A DNA stretch of 64,000 bases, from positions 620,001-684,000 of the forward strand of contig NZ_WEGH01000004.1 of the NCBI RefSeq assembly GCF_009604375.1. The letters are read 5' to 3'. The notes under the pieces were generated by a model. It ran no database searches. It saw nothing but the letters and a program-made list of their open reading frames with translations, and was not told where the DNA came from. The translations under genes and the position numbers were made by a program. This document shows, in pieces, positions 18,162-27,600 of the stretch. This stretch comes from Actinomadura macrotermitis. Its GTDB lineage: Bacteria; Actinomycetota; Actinomycetes; Streptosporangiales; Streptosporangiaceae. Positions within the stretch are counted from its first letter, which is position 1. Each line of letters opens with the position of its first letter.

Positions 18162-18973
18162 TTGTCTCCTTCGTCGTGCAGGCGCCACGCGTCGGTGACG
18201 AGCGTGGACACCCGGGTCTCCAGTGTGCCGGTCGCGCCGGCCAGCAACCGCCGTTCGGCGTCGGCCAGCCAGGGCCACTCGGTCGCCCAGTGCGCGGCGT
18301 CGACGAGGGCGGGGCCGTCGTGCTCGGCGAACTCCGAGGCGGGGTGGTGGCGCAGATCGGCGGTGAGGTAGACGTCCACGCCGGCGGCGCGGGCGGTGTC
18401 CAGCAGCGAGTCGCCCGCGCCGCCACAGACGGCGACGGTGGCGACCTGGCGGTCGGGGTCGCCGGCCGCCCGCACGCCCCAGGCGGTGGCGGGCAGGCCG
18501 GCGGCGGCGCGGGCGGTGAACTCGCGCAGCGTGAGCGGTTCGGGCAGTTCGCCGACGCGGCCGAGGCCGCGGCCGGAGTCGTCGCCGGCGGGGGCGAGCG
18601 GGCGCAGCTTGCCGGTGAGGCCGACGGCGCGGGCGAGCGCGTCCGACACGCCGGGGTCGGCCACGTCGGCGTTGGTGTGCGCGGTGTACAGCGCCGTCCC
18701 GGCGCCGATCAGCCGGTGCACGGTGCGGCCCTTCGGCGTGGTGGCCGCCACGCTGGTGACGCCGCGCAGCAGCAGCGGGTGGTGGGTCACGATCAGGTCG
18801 GCGTCCCAGTCGAGCGCCTCGTCGACGACGGCGGCCAGCGGGTCGACGGCGAACAGCACCCGCCGCACCTCCTGGCCGGGGTCGCCGCAGGCGAGCCCGA
18901 CCGCGTCCCAGGACTCGGCCCATGCGGGCGGGTACAGCGCTTCGAGGACCGCGATGACTTGGGAAAGACGCAC
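18158..18973 (-). CDS. Nif3-like dinuclear metal-centre protein
   Basis: 271 aa, GTG 18973 chosen because it begins the conserved RLSQVIAVLEALYPPAWAESWDAVGL start. Metal-binding signatures VTHHPLLLRG and ADLRHHPASEF are present, plus the closing DAAHWATEWPW. Nif3 proteins bind two metal ions and are often listed as GTP cyclohydrolase I type 2, though the true function is debated. First gene of the Nif3/zinc-ribbon/RNase H unit; 4-bp GTGA overlap with the next gene indicates translational coupling. Confidence 0.9.
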   Translation of the reverse strand: MRLSQVIAVLEALYPPAWAESWDAVGLACGDPGQEVRRVLFAVDPLAAVVDEALDWDADLIVTHHPLLLRGVTSVAATTPKGRTVHRLIGAGTALYTAHTNADVADPGVSDALARAVGLTGKLRPLAPAGDDSGRGLGRVGELPEPLTLREFTARAAAGLPATAWGVRAAGDPDRQVATVAVCGGAGDSLLDTARAAGVDVYLTADLRHHPASEFAEHDGPALVDAAHWATEWPWLADAERRLLAGATGTLETRVSTLVTDAWRLHDEGDK

Positions 18974-19084
18974 GTTCCGCAGGCTACCGCCCCCGGGCGG
19001 TCCAACCGTGTCGTACGCACCGTACGGAACCGGACGCGCGCGGTCTGCGACGATGGGCGCACCGCCGACCGAGAGGAGATCTTC

Positions 19085-19585
19085 ATGTCCGAGCCCGCCG
19101 CGACCCGTCCGCACATGCCCGGGTACGGCATCCTCGGCACGGACGAGGGCAGCGGCCTGCTCCCCTGGTCCTGGGCCGTGGAGCGGCTGGAGGCCGCCCG
19201 CAACTTCTGGCTGAGCACGGTGCGGCCCGACGGCCGCCCGCACGCCATGCCGGTGTGGGGGGCCTGGGACGGGGAGCGGTTCTGGTTCTCCTCCAGCGTG
19301 CCGTCGCGCAAGCTGCGCAACATCCGGGAGAATCCCCAGGTGGTGGTGACGACCGAGGCGGCCGAGGAGCCGGTGGTGCTGGAGGGGACGGCCGAGATCG
19401 TGACCGACGCGCGCGACCTCCAGCGGTTCATCGACCTGGTCAACGCCAAGTACGCCACCGGCTATGGTGTGGATTTCCTGGATCCCGCGGTGAACGCGAC
19501 GGTAGCGGTGCGGCCGCAGCGGGCATTCGGGCTGAGGCAGGGAGACTTCACCGGCTCCCCCACCCGCTGGTCGTTCGAAACGTGA
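19085..19585 (+). CDS. Pyridoxamine 5'-phosphate oxidase-fold (PPOX) protein
   Basis: 166 aa, ATG with AGGAGA about 8 nt upstream. The split-barrel flavin-binding pattern is present: ERLEAARNFWLSTVRPDGRPHAMPVWGAWDGERFWFSS, then SRKLRNIRENPQVVV and VLEGTAEIV. Actinobacterial members commonly use F420 or FMN to reduce small molecules; which cofactor is used cannot be decided. Divergent from the Nif3 gene. Confidence 0.85.
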   Translation: MSEPAATRPHMPGYGILGTDEGSGLLPWSWAVERLEAARNFWLSTVRPDGRPHAMPVWGAWDGERFWFSSSVPSRKLRNIRENPQVVVTTEAAEEPVVLEGTAEIVTDARDLQRFIDLVNAKYATGYGVDFLDPAVNATVAVRPQRAFGLRQGDFTGSPTRWSFET

Positions 19586-19631
19586 CGCGGCCCGCGGGAT
19601 CAATCAGCGGAACCATCGCGTTGGAGAGTGT

Positions 19632-19976
19632 GTGAAGTCACCGTTTCGCCGCCGCAGGCGGGTCAAGGGGCGTGTCGCCGCCAAGCGCAAGCCCGTCGAG
19701 CAGGAGATCGTCGACTGGCCGCACGAGGGGACCGGCAAGTCGTCCCTGATGGGCGCCATCCGCGGCGACGGGGAGACCGGCGCCGGGTTCGGCGGCGGCA
19801 TGTTCGAGGACCTGGCCTCGGCCTTCGAGGGCTCCAAGAAGATCAAGATGGAGGAGCAGCAGGCCCAGCAGACGCGCCGCGAGGACGACCACCAGGTGGC
19901 CGGCGGCGGGCGCGACGACCTGGACTCCGGCCGCATCCGCATCCGCCGCGCCGGGGCCGACCCCCAGCCGGAGTGA
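19632..19976 (+). CDS. Small basic/acidic hypothetical protein (possibly DUF6191-like)
   Basis: 114 aa, GTG 19632 with GGAGAG a few nt upstream. The N-terminus is very basic (MKSPFRRRRRVKGRVAAKRK); the centre carries GMFEDLASAFEGSKK, and the C-terminus DLDSGRIRIRR. The latter two segments resemble small actinobacterial DUF6191-type proteins, but I hold this loosely. No enzyme motif. It lies between the PPOX gene and the LexA-controlled gene; both neighbours are on the same strand. Confidence 0.65.
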   Translation: MKSPFRRRRRVKGRVAAKRKPVEQEIVDWPHEGTGKSSLMGAIRGDGETGAGFGGGMFEDLASAFEGSKKIKMEEQQAQQTRREDDHQVAGGGRDDLDSGRIRIRRAGADPQPE

Positions 19977-19986
19977 CCGGCATCGG

Positions 19987-20002
19987 TCGAACACATGTTC
20001 GA
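19987..20002 (+). promoter_or_regulatory. LexA-binding SOS box
   Basis: TCGAACACATGTTCGA is a perfect 16-bp dyad matching the actinobacterial LexA consensus TCGAAC-N4-GTTCGA. It lies where the -35 region should be for a TATGCT -10 element at 20013-20018. Confidence 0.85.
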
Positions 20003-20012
20003 TCGCGCGGGT

Positions 20013-20018
20013 TATGCT
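20013..20018 (+). promoter_or_regulatory. -10 element of a leaderless promoter
   Basis: TATGCT ends 6 nt before the GTG at 20025, so transcription should begin at or next to the start codon. The LexA box sits just upstream and would occlude the promoter. Confidence 0.6.
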
Positions 20019-20024
20019 GAGGCC

Positions 20025-20387
20025 GTGAGCACGCACGTACCGCCCGGCTGGCCCGCGCAGGTGCATCCGCCGGGCGCCGAGCGCTTCGAGGACACCGCGC
20101 TGACCTGGCTGCTGGAGCTCGTCCCGCCCGAGTACCGGCGGTACGGGGTGCTGCGCCGCTACCCGGTGGCGCTCGCCCGGATGGCGCGGCACCACGTGCA
20201 CGCCTCGGTGGAGGCGGCCCGGACGGGCTTCCGGTCCGCCCGGGTCGAGCTCGCGGGCGCCGTCCCGCCGCACGGCATCGAGTCGGTGCTGGAGACCTAC
20301 CGGCAGGAGGGCGCGCGGCTGGTCGCGCTGCTGCAGTCCGTCGACCTGGTCGAATCGGCGCTGCGCGACCGCGAGACGGCTCCCTAG
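20025..20387 (+). CDS. LexA-controlled 120-aa hypothetical protein
   Basis: GTG 20025 is chosen over an in-frame ATG (19995) because that ATG lies inside the LexA box, upstream of the -10 element. The protein is soluble, helical and rich in Arg/Glu: ERFEDTALTWLLELVPPEYRRY, then PVALARMARHHVHASVEAARTGFRSARVELAG, then a C-terminal helix (SVLETYRQEGARLVALLQSVDLVESALRDRE). No known domain recognised. Placement behind a perfect SOS box suggests induction by DNA damage. Its stop overlaps the stop of the convergent last gene of the lipid-type cluster (20384-20387). Confidence 0.8.
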   Translation: MSTHVPPGWPAQVHPPGAERFEDTALTWLLELVPPEYRRYGVLRRYPVALARMARHHVHASVEAARTGFRSARVELAGAVPPHGIESVLETYRQEGARLVALLQSVDLVESALRDRETAP

Positions 20388-21337
20388 GCCCCCGCCGGCA
20401 CGACCGTCAGGAAACGCGGCGGGCGCTGGGCCGAGCCCGCCAGGCGGGCGGTGACCTCGGCGCGCACCCGGGGCACGACGGCCATCGGCACCAGCGCGAC
20501 CGCGCAGCGGCCGATCGCCAGGCCGCCGAGCGCACCCGCCGCGCGGGCGGTGTCCAGTGCGGCGTCCAGCACCCGGTCCGGCAGGACGCCCTGGCGCGTG
20601 CGGGCCTCGGTGAGCAGCGGGCCGAGCGCGGCGGGATCGCCGGCGTCCAGCGCGGCGGCGGCACGCTCGACCAGGCCGGGAAGCGGGGCGGGCGGCGAGG
20701 CCGTCGCCGCGGCCGCCACATCCATGATCATCAGCCGTAGCCCGGCCCCCGCCAGATCGCAGGGCACGGGCCCGCCCGCCATGGTCCGGGCTCCGTCGCC
20801 GGTGGTCAGGACCGCGTGCGCCTCGCGCGCGGCCAAGGACACCGCGTGCGCCGGGTCGCGGACGGACGCCGCCGCATGCTCTGGCCCGTACAGGTCGCCG
20901 AGCGCCAGTCCCACCGCGCAGGCCATCTCGCCGCCGCTCAGCAGCCCCGTCTCGGCGGGCAGTTCGCCGTTGGTCACCAGCCGGACGCCCGGGATCGGCC
21001 CGCTGCGCGCGCGCAGCGCGGTGACCGCGGGCTCCGCCCAGGACGGGATGTCGTCCGGCCGGGTCTCCTCGTTGAAGAAGAAGTGCTCGCCGTGCAGGTT
21101 CATGGAGAACAGCTCGGCCGTGCCGTCCTCTCCCGGCCCTGCCGCCACGGTCGCTCCCCACGGCAGTGCGACAGCAAGCGACGCTCCCGGGCCGCTCAGC
21201 AGCGTGAGGCCGCCGCGCGCGCGCCGCACCGTGACGGGCGCCGCGCCGAAGGCCCGCTCGAACACGTACGCGGTGAGCCGGAGCTCCGGATCCGCGGCGG
21301 GGGTCTGCGCGACGCCCCTCTCCTCGGTGGAGGTCAT
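20384..21337 (-). CDS. Degenerate galactokinase/GHMP-kinase-like protein
   Basis: 317 aa, ATG 21337 in an ATGA overlap with the preceding gene. The N-terminus follows galactokinase layout: AYVFERAFGAAPVTVRRARGG where kinases have FG.xP...APGRVNLIGEH, then a strand with LPWGATVAAG. The GHMP phosphate loop position reads LPAETGLLSGGEMACAVGLALG (near 131) instead of PxGxGLSSSAA, so key Ser and Gly residues are lost. It ends with a GHMP-like C-terminal part. It may be an inactive or repurposed sugar-kinase fold protein; last gene of the megasynthase operon. The family call rests on my alignment by eye. Confidence 0.55.
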   Translation of the reverse strand: MTSTEERGVAQTPAADPELRLTAYVFERAFGAAPVTVRRARGGLTLLSGPGASLAVALPWGATVAAGPGEDGTAELFSMNLHGEHFFFNEETRPDDIPSWAEPAVTALRARSGPIPGVRLVTNGELPAETGLLSGGEMACAVGLALGDLYGPEHAAASVRDPAHAVSLAAREAHAVLTTGDGARTMAGGPVPCDLAGAGLRLMIMDVAAAATASPPAPLPGLVERAAAALDAGDPAALGPLLTEARTRQGVLPDRVLDAALDTARAAGALGGLAIGRCAVALVPMAVVPRVRAEVTARLAGSAQRPPRFLTVVPAGA

Positions 21338-22224
21338 CCGTCGTCCTTTCGTGCCGGTACGCGGCAGGCGTCGCCGAGGGCCAGGGCCAGCGGGACGGCG
21401 AGCCGTCCGGCCGGCTCGGGCCGGCACCGGTGGCGCACCTGCTCGCGGTCGCGTTCGGGTGCCACCGGCGGGTCGGTGAGCGTCGCCCACCACGTCCACG
21501 GCGTGCGGACGAGCCGCAGCAGCGCCGCGCGGTGCAGGTCGCGGGGCCGCAGCGGCGTCCTGGCGAAGACCAGGTAGGGGGCGGCGCAGTAGGCGAGCGC
21601 GGGAGCCGGCCCCCAGGCGGGGTCCGCGGCGATCGCGGCGAGCACGGCCGCGTAGCCGGCCACCGACCCGGCGACGGCGCGCGACGGCGCGACGCCCAGT
21701 CCGCGCAGCCAGGACCGCCGGCCCCGGCAGGCGTGGCCGCGCGGCGTGGTCCGGCAGGGCACGACGGCGAGGCCCTCGGCGCCGGGCGCGGCGCAGCGGC
21801 GGAGCCGGACGGTCGCCATGCCGAACGCGCCCGGGTCCAGGCCCTGCGCCCGCTCCCCCGACCGCTCCAGCAGCGCGGTGCGGGCAAGGAGGGCGAACCC
21901 GGCGCCGCGCCCGTCCGCCATCTTCCCGGCCGGATCCACCGTGCGCGCGAGGTCCAGGGCGCGTTCGACCGGCAGGTCGGCCGGGACGAGGTCGAGCACC
22001 TGCAGCCGGTGTCGGCGCGCGTAGGCGGTCGCGGAGCGGCGGGCCGGGGCGGGCAGCGCCGCCCCGGCCGCGGTGGCCGCCGTGTAGTCCCCGGTGCCGG
22101 TCGCGGCGTCCCAGCGCAGCGGCCCGCCGGCGGCGGCGGGCACCCGGGGCAGGCCGGCGACCCGGCGGCGCAGGCGCACCGCGTGGACCGCGACGCCCGC
22201 CGCGACCAGCACGGATCCGATCAC
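21334..22224 (-). CDS. Unknown membrane-associated protein of the megasynthase operon
   Basis: 296 aa, GTG 22224 in a GTGA overlap with the glycosyltransferase stop. One N-terminal hydrophobic helix (VIGSVLVAAGVAVHAV) is followed by a soluble Ala/Arg-rich domain and two more hydrophobic stretches near 195-235 (SVAGYAAVLAAIAAD and ALAYCAAPYLVFA). Segments such as LQVLDLVPADLPVERALDLARTVDP and GMATVRLRRC are family-like but I cannot name the family. A nucleotide-sugar or lipid-linked enzyme with membrane attachment would suit the context; this is a guess. Confidence 0.7.
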   Translation of the reverse strand: MIGSVLVAAGVAVHAVRLRRRVAGLPRVPAAAGGPLRWDAATGTGDYTAATAAGAALPAPARRSATAYARRHRLQVLDLVPADLPVERALDLARTVDPAGKMADGRGAGFALLARTALLERSGERAQGLDPGAFGMATVRLRRCAAPGAEGLAVVPCRTTPRGHACRGRRSWLRGLGVAPSRAVAGSVAGYAAVLAAIAADPAWGPAPALAYCAAPYLVFARTPLRPRDLHRAALLRLVRTPWTWWATLTDPPVAPERDREQVRHRCRPEPAGRLAVPLALALGDACRVPARKDDG

Positions 22225-23480
22225 GCCAACTTCTCCAGCCGGCTCGCGGCCTCGGCGGCGCCCCCAGCGGCGGCGAACGACTCCCGCACCCGCCCGGCGG
22301 CCTCGCGGTAGGCGGTGCCAGTGAGCACGTCGACGAGCGCCTCGCGCAGCTCGGCGGCGCCCGCCCGGCCGTAGCGGACGGTGCGCCCGGCGCCCGCCGT
22401 CTCCACCTGCCGGGCGATGATGGGCTGGTCGGCGCGGATCGGCGCGACGACGAGCGGCAGCCCGTGCGCGAGCGACTCGCACACGGTGTTGTGGCCGCCG
22501 TGCGTGACCACCGCCGACATCTGCGCCAGCAGCTCCAGCTGCGGCACGTGCGGCCGGACCAGCACGTTCGGCGGCGGGTCGCGCAGCACCCGGTCCGGCG
22601 CGACGAACACCGCCTGCACGTCCAGGTCCGCGACGGCCTCGGCGGCGGCCTGGAGGAACCGCGCCCCGGCCGCGCCCTCCACGGTGCCGAGCGACACCAG
22701 CACGGCGGGCCGCCCCTCCTGCAGCCACTCCCACGGGAAGTCGCCGCCGGGCGGCCGGCTGAGCGCGGGCCCGACGAACGCGAAGTGGTCGGGGAAGAAG
22801 GAGGTGTCGCCGAGCAGCGCGCTCGTGGTGAAGACCAGCGTCAGGTGGTCGGAGAAGCGCAGGTCCAGCAGGTCCTCGATGCCGTGGTCGAGCTGGAAGT
22901 CGCCGATCTGGTCGCGCACCCACTCCTCGACCAGCGGCATCCCGGCGAGCGGGCGGGTGAACTCGGCCGAGGTGGTCGCCGACGTCGCCCACGGCACGTC
23001 GCACAGCCGGGCCGCGACGGGGGCGGCCAGCACCTGCTGGTCGCCGACGACGACGTCCGCGCGGAACTTGCCGATGGCCTCCTGGACGCCCGGCAGCATC
23101 GCGTGCCCGAGGGGGACGATGAACTCCTCCCACAGGAACTTCAGCGCGGCCGGCCCGCGCAGCCCGCGCCACTGCTCGCGGGCGGCGGTGAGCCGCTTGG
23201 CGAACTCGGCGTCCCCGGCCGGGAAGATCCGCGAGCCGGGCTTCAGCAGCGGCTCCAGCATCGTCTTGTGCCCCACCCAGGCGACGCGGTGGCCGCGTGC
23301 GGCGAGCTCGGAGGCGACGGACACGGCCGGGTTGACGTGCCCCACCAGCGGCGGGACGGCGAACAGGAAGCGGCGCCGGCCGCCGCCCTCCTCCACGGGC
23401 GGCGGCGCCGCGGCCGTGCCGCCGAGCGAGGCGGGTATGTCGTCGAGCAGCGAGGGGACCTGGACGCGGCGGCCTCTCAT
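22221..23480 (-). CDS. GT1/MGT-type UDP-sugar glycosyltransferase
   Basis: 419 aa, ATG 23480 in an ATGA overlap with the hydrolase stop. N-terminal acceptor domain begins FAVPPLVGHVNPAVSVASELAARGH. The C-terminal donor domain has VSLGTVEGA and the GT1 signature THGGHNTVCESLAHGLPLVVAP with ADQPIIA (near 331). These enzymes move a sugar from a nucleotide donor to small hydrophobic acceptors such as macrolides or lipids, in the cytoplasm. Sitting between the hydrolase and the unknown protein, it most likely glycosylates the chain built by the two megasynthases. Confidence 0.9.
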   Translation of the reverse strand: MRGRRVQVPSLLDDIPASLGGTAAAPPPVEEGGGRRRFLFAVPPLVGHVNPAVSVASELAARGHRVAWVGHKTMLEPLLKPGSRIFPAGDAEFAKRLTAAREQWRGLRGPAALKFLWEEFIVPLGHAMLPGVQEAIGKFRADVVVGDQQVLAAPVAARLCDVPWATSATTSAEFTRPLAGMPLVEEWVRDQIGDFQLDHGIEDLLDLRFSDHLTLVFTTSALLGDTSFFPDHFAFVGPALSRPPGGDFPWEWLQEGRPAVLVSLGTVEGAAGARFLQAAAEAVADLDVQAVFVAPDRVLRDPPPNVLVRPHVPQLELLAQMSAVVTHGGHNTVCESLAHGLPLVVAPIRADQPIIARQVETAGAGRTVRYGRAGAAELREALVDVLTGTAYREAAGRVRESFAAAGGAAEAASRLEKLA

Positions 23481-24313
23481 GCCGTCCCTCCCGCGGACGC
23501 GGCGGGCACGGCGGTGCCGGCGTGGTGGGCCAACCAGGGCAACATGACCTCCAGGAGCTCGGCGGTGCCCTCGCGCAGCACGGTGTGCGCGTGGCCCGCC
23601 ATGATGTGCAGGGTGCAGTCGGGGACCGAGCGGAGCAGCAGCCGCCCGGCGTCCACGACGTCGGAGTGCTCCCCGTAGACGGCGAGCACCGGGCACGGCA
23701 GCGTGGCGAGGGCGGCGGGCAGGACCGGCCGCGCCGCGGCCAGGTCGGCCAGCAGGCTGGTGCCGTTGACCAGCCCGCCGGCGGTGGCGGCCTGCCGGCC
23801 GCGCCGCCGCTCGCCCGAGCGCAGCAGCCGGCCCGCCAGGTCCTCGTACTCCAGCGCGAGGGCGGTGCGGGCGAGGGTGTTCAGCACGTCCTCGGCCCAC
23901 CCCTCGGCCTGCGCGGCGGGGCCGTAGGACTCGATCAGCACCAGCCCGGCGACGCGGCCGGGGCGGGCCAGGGCGGCGTTCAGCGAGACCAGGCCGCCGA
24001 AGCTGTTGGCGACCAGGAACACCGGGCCGCGCACGTCCAGGGCGTCCAGCACGGCGAACAGGTCGGCGACGGCGTCTTCGGGGGTGTACCCGGTGGCGGG
24101 GCGGCCGGTGCGGCCGTGGCCGCGCTGGTCGTACAGCACCGGGCGGGCGCCGGCGGCGGCGACCGGCCCGGCGAGGGTGTAGTGGAAGCTGGCCAGGTCG
24201 TCCAGGATCAGGCCGTGGACGAACACGACGACCGGCGGGTCCGCGGCGGCGCCGGCGCGCGGTTCCAGCGTCTGGACGTGGAACCGCACGCCGCGCGCGG
24301 TGACCTCGGGCAT
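23477..24313 (-). CDS. Alpha/beta hydrolase
   Basis: 278 aa. The oxyanion motif VFVHGL, nucleophile elbow ANSFGG (Ser near 103; first Gly replaced by Ala/Asn), acid GEHSDVVD (near 217) and His in GHAHTV (near 240) form a complete triad. It starts 44 bp behind the ACP gene and overlaps the glycosyltransferase by 4 bp. In this context a thioesterase-like role, releasing the chain from ACP, or an editing role is likely but not proven. Confidence 0.88.
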   Translation of the reverse strand: MPEVTARGVRFHVQTLEPRAGAAADPPVVVFVHGLILDDLASFHYTLAGPVAAAGARPVLYDQRGHGRTGRPATGYTPEDAVADLFAVLDALDVRGPVFLVANSFGGLVSLNAALARPGRVAGLVLIESYGPAAQAEGWAEDVLNTLARTALALEYEDLAGRLLRSGERRRGRQAATAGGLVNGTSLLADLAAARPVLPAALATLPCPVLAVYGEHSDVVDAGRLLLRSVPDCTLHIMAGHAHTVLREGTAELLEVMLPWLAHHAGTAVPAASAGGTA

Positions 24314-24357
24314 GGTCCTCCTCAGGGAAGTTCGCGGCCGGGGGAGCCGGCCGCCGG

Positions 24358-24660
24358 TCAGACGGCGGTCGCCTGCAGCCGCGCCCCGATGTGGCCGACC
24401 AGGCCGCCGACGGTCATGCCCATGATCTGGTCGAGGTCCAGGCCGGCGATGTAGGCCGGGAGGTCCACCCGGTCGCCGTAGCGCCGCTGCAGCCGCTCGG
24501 CGAGCGCGATGAACTCGATGCTCTCCATCGCCAGGTCCTCGTGGAAGGTGGTGCCGGGCCCCACCTCGGCCTCCAGCAGGAAGTCCGCGCCGATCACCTC
24601 GACGAGCATCCGGACGACCTCGCCGAAGATGTCGTCCGCGCCCGTGTCACTGTGCGTCAT
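24358..24660 (-). CDS. Discrete acyl carrier protein
   Basis: 100 aa, overlapping the 3' end of the second megasynthase gene by 14 bp. The phosphopantetheine site is in EDLAMESIEFIALAERL, with Ser where carrier proteins have DSL/DSI; the following helix and acidic helix II fit ACP structure. The second megasynthase has a phosphopantetheinyl transferase at its C-terminus and no ACP of its own, so this small ACP is its likely substrate or partner. Confidence 0.9.
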   Translation of the reverse strand: MTHSDTGADDIFGEVVRMLVEVIGADFLLEAEVGPGTTFHEDLAMESIEFIALAERLQRRYGDRVDLPAYIAGLDLDQIMGMTVGGLVGHIGARLQATAV

Positions 24661-27600
24661 CTTCTCTTCTCTCCTCGTCCTCGATCCGCGTGCTCCCGCG
24701 CCGCTCCCCGAGCGTCCAGGTCACCACGTGCCCTTCCAGCAGGCGCGACTCCACCTCCACGGTCACCTCGGGGCCGGTGACCAGCAGCCGCCCGCCGCCC
24801 GCGGCGGTGACGGCGAAGTCGCGCGGGCGGCCGCGCAGCCCCGTCCCGGCGGCCTTGGCGGCGGCCTCCTTGGCCGTCCACAGCCGGGTGAGGACGGCGG
24901 CGCGGTCGCCGTCCAGCCGCTCGGCCAGGGCCAGCTCGGCGGGCGTCAGCGCGACCGCCTCCAGGGCGCCGCCCCGGTCGGCGACGGCCTCGACGTCGAT
25001 GCCGGCCGGCGTCCCGGTGTCGCGGACGAGCGCGACGCCGAACGCGGCGGTGTGCGCGATCGACACCTCCGGCGCCTGCGCGAAGGGGCCGCTCACCACG
25101 GGCCGCCCGTCCTCGTCGTTGCCGACCCGCACCTCGGCCGGGAACAGCGGGCCGTGCCCGCGCTCCCACAGCCAGTGCCGGACGGCGTCCTTGGCCGCGA
25201 TCCGGCCGAGCAGCCACGGACCCTGCGCGCGGGGCGCGAGGGCCTGGTACTCGGCGCGCTCGGCGGCGCACAGGTACTGGCGCATCAGCAGGTCGCGCGA
25301 GGGCGTGCCGTCCCAGCGGGGCCGCGCCAGCGTCCAGCCGCCCGGCTGCGGCTCGCCGGTGCCGGTCGTGCCGGGCGCGAACTTCAGCCGCCACACCGGC
25401 TCGTCGGTGTAGAAGCGGTAGGTCGTCCACCCCTCGACGCGCGCCCGCACCGTGCCGTCGGCGCCGGTCAGCTCGGCGTCGCAGCGCAGCGTGGTGTCCG
25501 ACACCGAGCGGTTGCGGACGGTGACCTCCAGCCGCTCCCCGGCCGGAGGCGGCGGCGCGTACCAGGTCACCCGCTCGATGCCGACGGGGAAGACGGTCTG
25601 GTCCTTGTCGCCGCGCACCTGGATCCAGTGGCCGCACAGCTGCCCGGCGCTGTCCAGCGTCGCGCCCGGCGTGGGCAGCGCGGTCAGCGTGGCGCGCAGG
25701 CCGTCGCGGGCGAGCGAGCGCATGCCGGTGACGCCCCGGTAGAGCGGGCCGTGGAACATCCAGCGCTCGGCGTAGAAGCGGTCGGCGGTGACGGCGGGCG
25801 GGCCCTCGCCGGTCAGCGGGGTCCGGTCGGGCTCGGGCGGGCGCGGGTGGCGCGCCGCGAGCAGGACGGTCCCCTCGGTGTGGTCGCTGATGACGACCCG
25901 GACGCGGTGCACGCCGTCGGCGCCGGCGGGCTCGGCGAGCCGCGCGTGCACGTCGGCGGTGGTGGGCGGGTCGGCGACGACCCAACGCAGCGCCCGCACC
26001 TGCTCGTACCCGACGACGTGCAGGTCGGGGAACAGCTCGCGGGCGGTCCCGGCCATCACCTCCAGCAGGGTGGTGAGCGCGACGACCGGGAACCGGTCCG
26101 ACATCTCGGGCCAGCCGGGGCGCTGCTCGATCAGGCAGTGGTCGGCGACGTAGGGCATCGCCTCCAGCGAGAACACCCGCGAGGTGGTCAGCTCGGTGGC
26201 CGCCGGGCCCGCGGCGGGCGATCCGCCCCCGCCCGGGGCGCCGTACTCCAGCGCCTCCAGCACCGCCTGCGCGCTGGTGGCGGTGTCGCGCAGCAGCGCG
26301 TCCAGCTCGGCCAGCACCGGGTCGCCGGCCGGCGGCGCGGGGCGCGTCCCGGTGTCCGGGCGGATCGGCTCGACGGCGCCGCCGAGGGTGACCAGCGGCG
26401 TGCCGAGGTCCAGCCGGACCGTGTTCTGGCCGCCCGGCGCGGGCGGGGCCGCCGCCGAGCCGTGCCCCTCGGCCCACAGCGCCGCCACGACCCGGCGCAG
26501 CTGCCCCATGCCGTCGCGGCGCGGCACGTTGACCGCCATCGCCAGGTGCTCGCGGTCGCCGAGCCGGTCGCCGACGAACCCGGTCAGGCTGCCGGGGCCG
26601 ACCTGCACGAACGCCCGGACGTTCGCGCCGTACAGCTCCTCGACCAGCTCGCTGAAGCGGACCGGCTCCAGCAGGTGCCGCACGAACACCTCGCGGACCC
26701 GCGCGGGGTCGGCCGGGAACGGCTCGACCGTCGTGCCCGACCAGATCGCGACCCGCGGCTCGCGGATCGGCAGCGTCCCGAACGTGCGGTGCAGCGGCTC
26801 GATGTAGACCTCGGCCAGCGGCGTGTGGAACCCCGACCGGAACGGCAGCTCCTGGCCGAGGACGCCCTCGGCGGCGAGCCGGGCGCAGATCTCGCGGACC
26901 TGCTCGGGCGGGCCGCAGATCACCGACTGGTGCGGGCAGTTGTCGTGCGAGACCACGACCTCGGGCCGGTCGGCGAGGGCCTCCAGGGCCCGGTCGGCGC
27001 CGCAGCCGAGCGCGGCGTAGGCGGCGTCGGGGACGTCCAGGTCGGCGGGGTCCAGGGTGTCCAGGAACGCCGCGGCGGTGTCGCCGGGGCACATCCCCGA
27101 GACGATCATCGCGGTCCACTCGCCGACGCTGTGCCCGGCGACGACGTCCGGCTCGATCCCGGCGGCGGCGAGCGCGGCGGCCAGCACCCGGCCGGTCGCG
27201 ATCACGTCGGCGGCGTGGCCGGGCAGGTCGGTGCGGCCGGTGAGCATCGGCCGGCGCAGGCCGAAGTGGGCCGCGACGTCGTCCACCCGCGGCTCGAACG
27301 CCGGCTCGAAGCCGGGGAACAGGAACGCCAGCCGGCCTCCGGTCGCCAGCAGCGGCCGCGGCGTGAACCAGATGTCGCTGCGGCCCCGCCAGGGCGTGCC
27401 GCGCTGCACCACGGCGCGCGCGAGGTCCAGCTTGCGGGCGGTCGGGCCGACGACGGCGAGGCGGCACGGCAGGTCGGCGGGCTCGGTGTCCAGGGCGGCC
27501 AGCAGCGCCGCGTCGTCCTGCTCCAGCATCTCGGCCAGCTCGGCGGGCGTCGCCGCCGCCAGGCGCAGCACCGGCTCGTCGCCGAGGCGCGGCGTGCGCA

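Noticed and set aside
19995..20024. ATG at 19995 as start of the LexA-controlled gene
   Set aside because: It is inside the LexA box and upstream of the -10 element, so it would not be transcribed from that promoter.
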